A stretch of DNA of 64,000 nt from Rhodeus uyekii (Eukaryota > Chordata > Actinopteri > Cypriniformes > Acheilognathidae): contig JAWRVZ010000051.1 of the NCBI GenBank assembly GCA_037043235.1, forward strand, positions 3,621,001 through 3,685,000, read 5' to 3'. Position numbers and translations under genes: made by a program. A model generated the notes under the pieces. It did no database searches, was not told where the DNA came from, and saw nothing but the letters and a program-made list of their open reading frames with translations. Positions 61,433 to 64,000 of the stretch are shown here, piece by piece (position 1 is the first letter of the stretch; each line of letters starts with the position of its first letter).

Positions 61433-62040
61433 CAGTAATCCCTCGCCACTTCGCGTTTGAAGTTTCACGGCCTCAGTGCATTGCGGATTTTTCAAAAATA
61501 TTCATAGAAAAAAAAAAAAAAAAATACCGCCATATCAGCAGCGGAGAGCAGTGTTGTTTCATTGTGATGCGAGAGAACCGGTTTCCCAGGATGCCAGACA
61601 AAGAGAGAAACTCTCTCAGAGGCTTTGTACATGCCCACGGCACTCAGACAAGACACATGATTGGTTCCCGGTGCGAGATCGACCAATGAGAGCACAAGTG
61701 GAGTGGGAGCCTCTTCGCCTCTCTCAGAAGCAAATGTTGACAATCCAGCGCCGATATCTGACGATGAGGCGCTTCCTGAACTGATTAAAAGAGCTCATTA
61801 TACCAGTGCAGTAACACCATCATCATCATCACATTCATCGAACTGCACAGGTCTGTCATCGTCGTCATTACTGGAGTCTCAAGATACTACTGTCATTGAT
61901 GAGTGTAGAGCACCATAATACGTATCGTATGAGAGAGAGTAAATGTATAATATTAAGGTTTTATAATTAAATTGATTTAATTAAAATGTTTAAAGTATAA
62001 ATATACATGTTTTAAACATTCTGGTACCTACACACACATA

Positions 62041-63360
62041 CAGTAATACCTCGGTTTACGAGTGACTTAGTATACGAGCAAATCGGTGTACGAGCATGGA
62101 GGGTCAAATCGGTGTTCGAGCATTGTATCAGTGTAGGAGAAATAATTTCCCTCACCGAGCGCATTTTTGTGTGGAAAAGTCCTAACGCTCAGCATCGTCG
62201 TGCGCATTTTTGCTGGAAATATCCTAAACACAGCCTCTCATAAAACAGTCACGCGGTTCCAACCCCTTTATTGTTTGGTAGTGCTCGCGCCGTCTCTGTT
62301 AGTGCTCGCGCCGTCTCTGTTAGTGCTCGCGCCGTCTCTGTTAGTGCTCGCGCCGTCTCTCGTTGTGCTCGCGCCGTCTCTCGTTGTGCTCGCGCCGTCT
62401 CTCGTTGTGCTCGCGCCGTCTCTCGTTGTGCTCGCGCCTTCTCTCGTTGTGCTCGCGCCTTCTCTCGTTGTGCTCGCGCCGTCTCTCGTTGTGCTCGCGC
62501 CGTCTCTCGTTGTGCTCGCGCCGTCTCTCGTTGTGCTCGCGCCGTCTCTCGTTGTGCTCGCGCCGTCTCTCGTTGTGCTCGCGCCGTCTCTCGTTGTGCT
62601 CGCGCCGTCTCTCGTTGTGCTCGCGCCGTCTCTCGTTGTGCTCGCGCCGTCTCTCGTTGTGCTCGCGCAGTCTCTCGTTGTGCTCGCGCCGTCTCTCGTT
62701 GTGCTCGCGCCGTCTCTCGTTGTGCTCGCGCCGTCTCTCGTTGTGCTCGCGCCGTCTCTCGTTGTGCTCGCGCCGTCTCTCGTTGTGCTCGCGCCGTCTC
62801 TCGTTGTGCTCGCGCCTTCTCTCGTTGTGCTCGCGCCGTCTCTGTTAGTGCTCGCGCCGTCTCTCGTTGTGCTCGCGCAGTCTGTTAGTGCTCGCGCTGT
62901 CTCTGGATCGCCCATGTTCCACAACATTCTCTCTGGATTATCACATCAGCCCATTAGATCCCTGCGCCACTGGACATTGTTTGTTTTCTGCACTATTATA
63001 ATAAATTCACTCATTTGCACTTGAATCCGGGTTTTGTCTTTTCCCTTGCTGACAGTAACACTCCCCCTCCTCTCGTCTCCATCACGGCTAAGCTAAAGTA
63101 CTTTACAGCAAATTGTCTTTTTATTGTTTAATTGTCAATTATTAATTCGTATTTATATGAGATCTTAATGGTTATCATTTTAACTGTAATTAATAGGGTA
63201 AAACCAAATCTATTTATTTTTTAAATGGGCATTTATGGTCGTGTGGAACGAATCGATTGATTTTTAGTGCATTCTTATGAGGAAAATTGTTTTGGTGTAC
63301 GAGTATTTTGGGTTACGAGCTCGAATTAACGAATTAAACTCGTAAACCAAGGTATTACTG
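62041..63360 (+). mobile_element. second Tigger-like element nested in copy 3
   Basis: TA flanks (62039-62040 and 63361-63362). Inverted termini CAGTAATACCTCGGTTTACG and the complement of CAGTAATACCTTGGTTTACG. 1320 bp, about half of it a 21-bp minisatellite. No transposase frame is recognised. Copy 1 shows the empty target: CCTACACACAAATA is followed directly by TACAGAGAATCCTAGG when read on its minus strand. Confidence 0.9.
62281..62908 (+). repeat. 21-bp GC-rich minisatellite, about 30 units
   Basis: Unit GTGCTCGCGCCGTCTCTCGT plus T, with a GTTA-ending variant at the left and right margins, CCTT and CAGT variants inside, and one 19-bp unit near the end. Because the unit is a multiple of 3 without stops in several frames, long frames open on both strands. 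They are not evidence of a gene. Confidence 0.97.
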
Positions 63361-63446
63361 TATATGAAAATTCCTAGGGGGGGCCAATCCTACTTTGCGG
63401 ATTTTCACCTATCGCGGGGGGTTCCGATAAATGAGGGATTACTGTA

Positions 63447-64000
63447 TACATTCACAGTGTCTGAAACGGTAGTCTGAACACCTCCCTCCCTCCCTCTGTT
63501 GTGATTGGTTTACCGCTTATAGTGCATGTCAAATAGGCAATTATTACATCTGAATTTCACCTCTGGAGGATTCCTCAGCACGTGTACGCAGGGTGATGTG
63601 CGTTGGTTTTACAGTATCAATTTGACAATTTATGGGATGTATTTTTAATACAAATCCACTTAATTGGATTTCTGCGTCCTGTTTATCAATTCAGAAATGC
63701 AGAAATTGAATTGGAATTGGAGCCGAATTCTCAAATCACTTCCGAATTCTCATTTTAACCTTGTCGACATTCCAATTGGTAGTCCCCACATCATGTCACT
63801 GCTCATTTGCATACCGTTAAAATCTGCTTCGCGGCAACACAGAGAAGTGCTCAAATCACTGTCAGAGTGAACAACCCTTTATGCGCATTATCCATCATGT
63901 TGACCTTAGCAATTTGGCTGGATGTGGAGGACACTTTAGGGCTTTCCATAGTGTTGTTTAATAGACTAGAATATTGCTTGTTTACAGTGTTTATCAATCA
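63447..64000. other. non-coding
   Basis: No gene or repeat recognised. The 63480-63870 part is repeat-free and balanced in composition. Confidence 0.5.

Larger units (their letters stand above)
61433..63444 (+). mobile_element. Tigger-like element (copy 3), hosting a second Tigger
   Basis: TA flanks (61431-61432 and 63445-63446). The left end is CAGTAATCCCTCGCCACTTC and the right end is the complement of CAGTAATCCCTCATTTATCG. The interior matches copy 1 at 15136-15755 in reverse. Without the inner element it is about 690 bp. A frame at 61661-61918 (…ISDDEALPELIKRAHY) may be a transposase C-terminal remnant, as the homologous part recurs in copy 1. Confidence 0.9.

Noticed and set aside
62167..63024. 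285-codon frame and its overlapping frames in the 21-bp repeat
   Set aside because: Open only because the unit is a multiple of 3 without stops, and it lies inside a transposon.

Overview
This window looks like a piece of a teleost fish genome, most likely a cyprinid (zebrafish/carp type). The basis is the repeat content: tRNA-headed SINE copies with a V-SINE-like 3' domain, an Angel-type TTAA MITE, Tc1-like, Tigger/pogo-like and hAT elements, an L2/CR1-type LINE, a DIRS-type tyrosine-recombinase retrotransposon, and abundant (TA)n, (CA)n and tetranucleotide arrays. The organism call rests on familiarity with these families; no search was run.

Only one convincing host coding segment is visible: a 198-bp candidate internal exon on the + strand (34695-34892) with a strong pyrimidine tract/AG acceptor and a GTGAGT donor. 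It encodes 66 lysine/glutamate-rich residues that I cannot assign to a family. The simplest reading is that most of the window is intron or flanking sequence of one large gene, with scattered low-repeat blocks that look like possible conserved non-coding elements (about 11.1, 16.0, 50.2 and 60.3 kb).

Layout: 0-5 kb has a TA-flanked pogo-like deletion derivative (416-1423), a (TA)n array and a decayed Tc1 copy. 5-18 kb has a long (AT)n array, SINEs, a Tc1 element interrupted by a palindromic MITE (11680-13181), a TTAA-type MITE interrupted by a Tigger-like MITE (14828-15868), and an Angel-like hairpin MITE (16949-17043). 18-34 kb has microsatellites, a hAT element inserted in a SINE with an 8-bp target duplication (27239-28366), and a long tetranucleotide array (29.7-30.5 kb). 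34-43 kb holds the exon, a TTAA-type element and a possible solo LTR. 43.4-48.75 kb is a Helitron-like repeat with an internal 724-bp duplication, joined directly to a LINE whose 980-codon endonuclease/reverse-transcriptase frame is open. 52.1-58.75 kb is a nested structure: a hAT element contains a Tigger-like MITE, which contains a complete DIRS element, whose reverse transcriptase frame contains an in-frame tRNA-like insertion. 58.9-64 kb has a GATG/GATA minisatellite and a Tigger-in-Tigger nest with a 21-bp GC-rich minisatellite.

The best-supported unusual objects are the DIRS nest (exact internal complementary region, 166-bp inverted termini identical by eye, 81-nt in-frame insert with A and B boxes at tRNA spacing) and the LINE whose start codon lies 2 nt beyond the apparent 3' end of a Helitron-like repeat.
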